Origin: Desulfosporosinus sp.
GTDB taxonomy: Bacteria; Bacillota; Desulfitobacteriia; Desulfitobacteriales; Desulfitobacteriaceae
Length of the DNA: 5,539 nt
Assembly (NCBI GenBank): GCA_003132105.1
Contig: PKWS01000199.1
Span: 1-5,539 of the forward strand
Direction: 5' to 3'
The notes beneath the pieces are model-generated. The model was not told where the DNA came from and did not search any database. It saw only the letters and a program-made list of their open reading frames with translations. Shown here one piece after another: positions 5,169 to 5,539 of the stretch; position 1 is the stretch's first letter; each line of letters opens with the position of its first letter. The position numbers were made by a program, and so were the translations under genes.

Positions 5169-5539
5169 GTTAAACGTCTCCACCCAATTCACAATTTCAG
5201 TGAGGTCAATGCTACTTGGGGTTTCGCGAAAGTTGTATTCCCCATAGAAGTTGACGTGCTTCCAACTCACTGGACTCACGCGTTTTATTTGATTGGTTTG
5301 CTCCTGATTACCTTGAAGTTCTTTGCGCTTCAGCAACTCTGATAGGATGCAGGCATTGTAGTAGATGACGCAATTAGCGAGTAGCCGCGAGCTTTCGCTC
5401 CAGATATTTTGTTCCAAATCCGTTTTAACACGGAGCCGACCAGAATACGCGTAAGCCACTGCGCGCCGGAGTTTGTGGTACGATTCGCCCCGGTTCAGCG
5501 CACGCTGGACGTTACGACGCAGCGTCACCGAATCGACGT
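5163..5539 (-). CDS. tnpA: Tn3-family transposase TnpA, C-terminal part (5' end outside the window)
   Basis: The frame is open at the right edge (codons for VDS precede the GTG at 5528), so this is the last 124 or so residues of a protein normally near 1000 residues, not a small gene. It carries the conserved Tn3-transposase C-terminus: ALNRGESYHKLRRAV, then IWSESSRLLANCVIYYNACILSELL, then VSPVSWKHVNFYGEYNFRE. The Glu of the NRGE motif lies 106 residues from the end, where I recall the third residue of the DDE catalytic triad lying in Tn3 and Tn4430. TnpA makes the strand cuts and joins at the terminal repeats during replicative transposition. No frameshift or stop is seen in this part and the C-terminal motifs are intact. 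The coding region runs into the putative terminal repeat. Confidence 0.88.
   Translation of the reverse strand, partial: VDSVTLRRNVQRALNRGESYHKLRRAVAYAYSGRLRVKTDLEQNIWSESSRLLANCVIYYNACILSELLKRKELQGNQEQTNQIKRVSPVSWKHVNFYGEYNFRETPSSIDLTEIVNWVETFNH

Larger units (their letters stand above)
5131..5539. mobile_element. End of a Tn3-family transposon (continues beyond the window)
   Basis: The stretch holds the 3' end of a Tn3-family tnpA plus the candidate terminal repeat. The rest of the element, including most of tnpA and any resolvase or cargo, lies to the right. Whether it is complete or a relic cannot be judged here. Confidence 0.7.

Noticed and set aside
5129..5192. TTGGGTGAATT and CACCCAATTCAC as a short inverted repeat around the tnpA end
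   Set aside because: The second copy lies inside tnpA coding sequence and the match is only 7 bases in any consistent register, so chance is the likelier explanation.
5133..5342. Plus-strand open frame of 69 codons
   Set aside because: It lies antisense to the well-supported transposase C-terminus and begins inside the candidate terminal repeat; its product resembles nothing known to me and it has no ribosome binding site.

Overview
The window looks like chromosomal DNA from a low-to-mid-GC Gram-positive bacterium. The main signs are strong AAGGAGG-type ribosome binding sites, frequent GTG/TTG starts, YitT and NodB-deacetylase families typical of Firmicutes, and an ECF sigma factor with a membrane-bound partner. 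A spore-forming clostridium of the Desulfosporosinus/Desulfitobacterium kind would fit, but that is inferred from gene style, not from a marker gene.

Layout from left to right. (1) Positions 1-1123, minus strand: a BadF/N-acetylglucosamine-kinase-type sugar kinase followed 14 bases later by the start of an Amidohydro_2-type metal-dependent hydrolase that runs off the left edge. The two look translationally coupled. (2) Positions 1124-1416: a divergent intergenic region with a minus-strand extended -10 promoter for the kinase, a plus-strand promoter for the next gene and, between them, a long unexplained hairpin with a short T-tail. (3) Positions 1417-2142, plus strand: a membrane-anchored NodB-type polysaccharide deacetylase with all five catalytic motifs. 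(4) Positions 2182-3030, minus strand: a YitT-family membrane protein with a C-terminal DUF2179 domain, starting at TTG behind a strong ribosome binding site. Its leader holds an intrinsic terminator downstream of a good promoter candidate. (5) Positions 3165-4984, minus strand: an ECF sigma factor gene overlapping by one base (TGATG) a gene for a two-TM DUF4349 protein, most likely its anti-sigma factor/sensor. (6) Positions 5131-5539: the end of a Tn3-family transposon, with the C-terminus of its transposase and a candidate terminal inverted repeat, lying directly upstream of the sigma operon.

The genes do not form one pathway. The sigma/DUF4349 pair is a self-contained envelope signalling unit. 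The deacetylase acts on cell-wall or exopolysaccharide sugars, and the kinase could salvage amino sugars, but that link is only suggestive. The most interesting material is non-coding: the structured yitT leader, a similarly spaced AAACCTC/GAGGTTT inverted repeat in the sigma leader, and the orphan hairpin near 1256-1306. No CRISPR array, tRNA, rRNA or clearly undescribed multi-gene system is visible.
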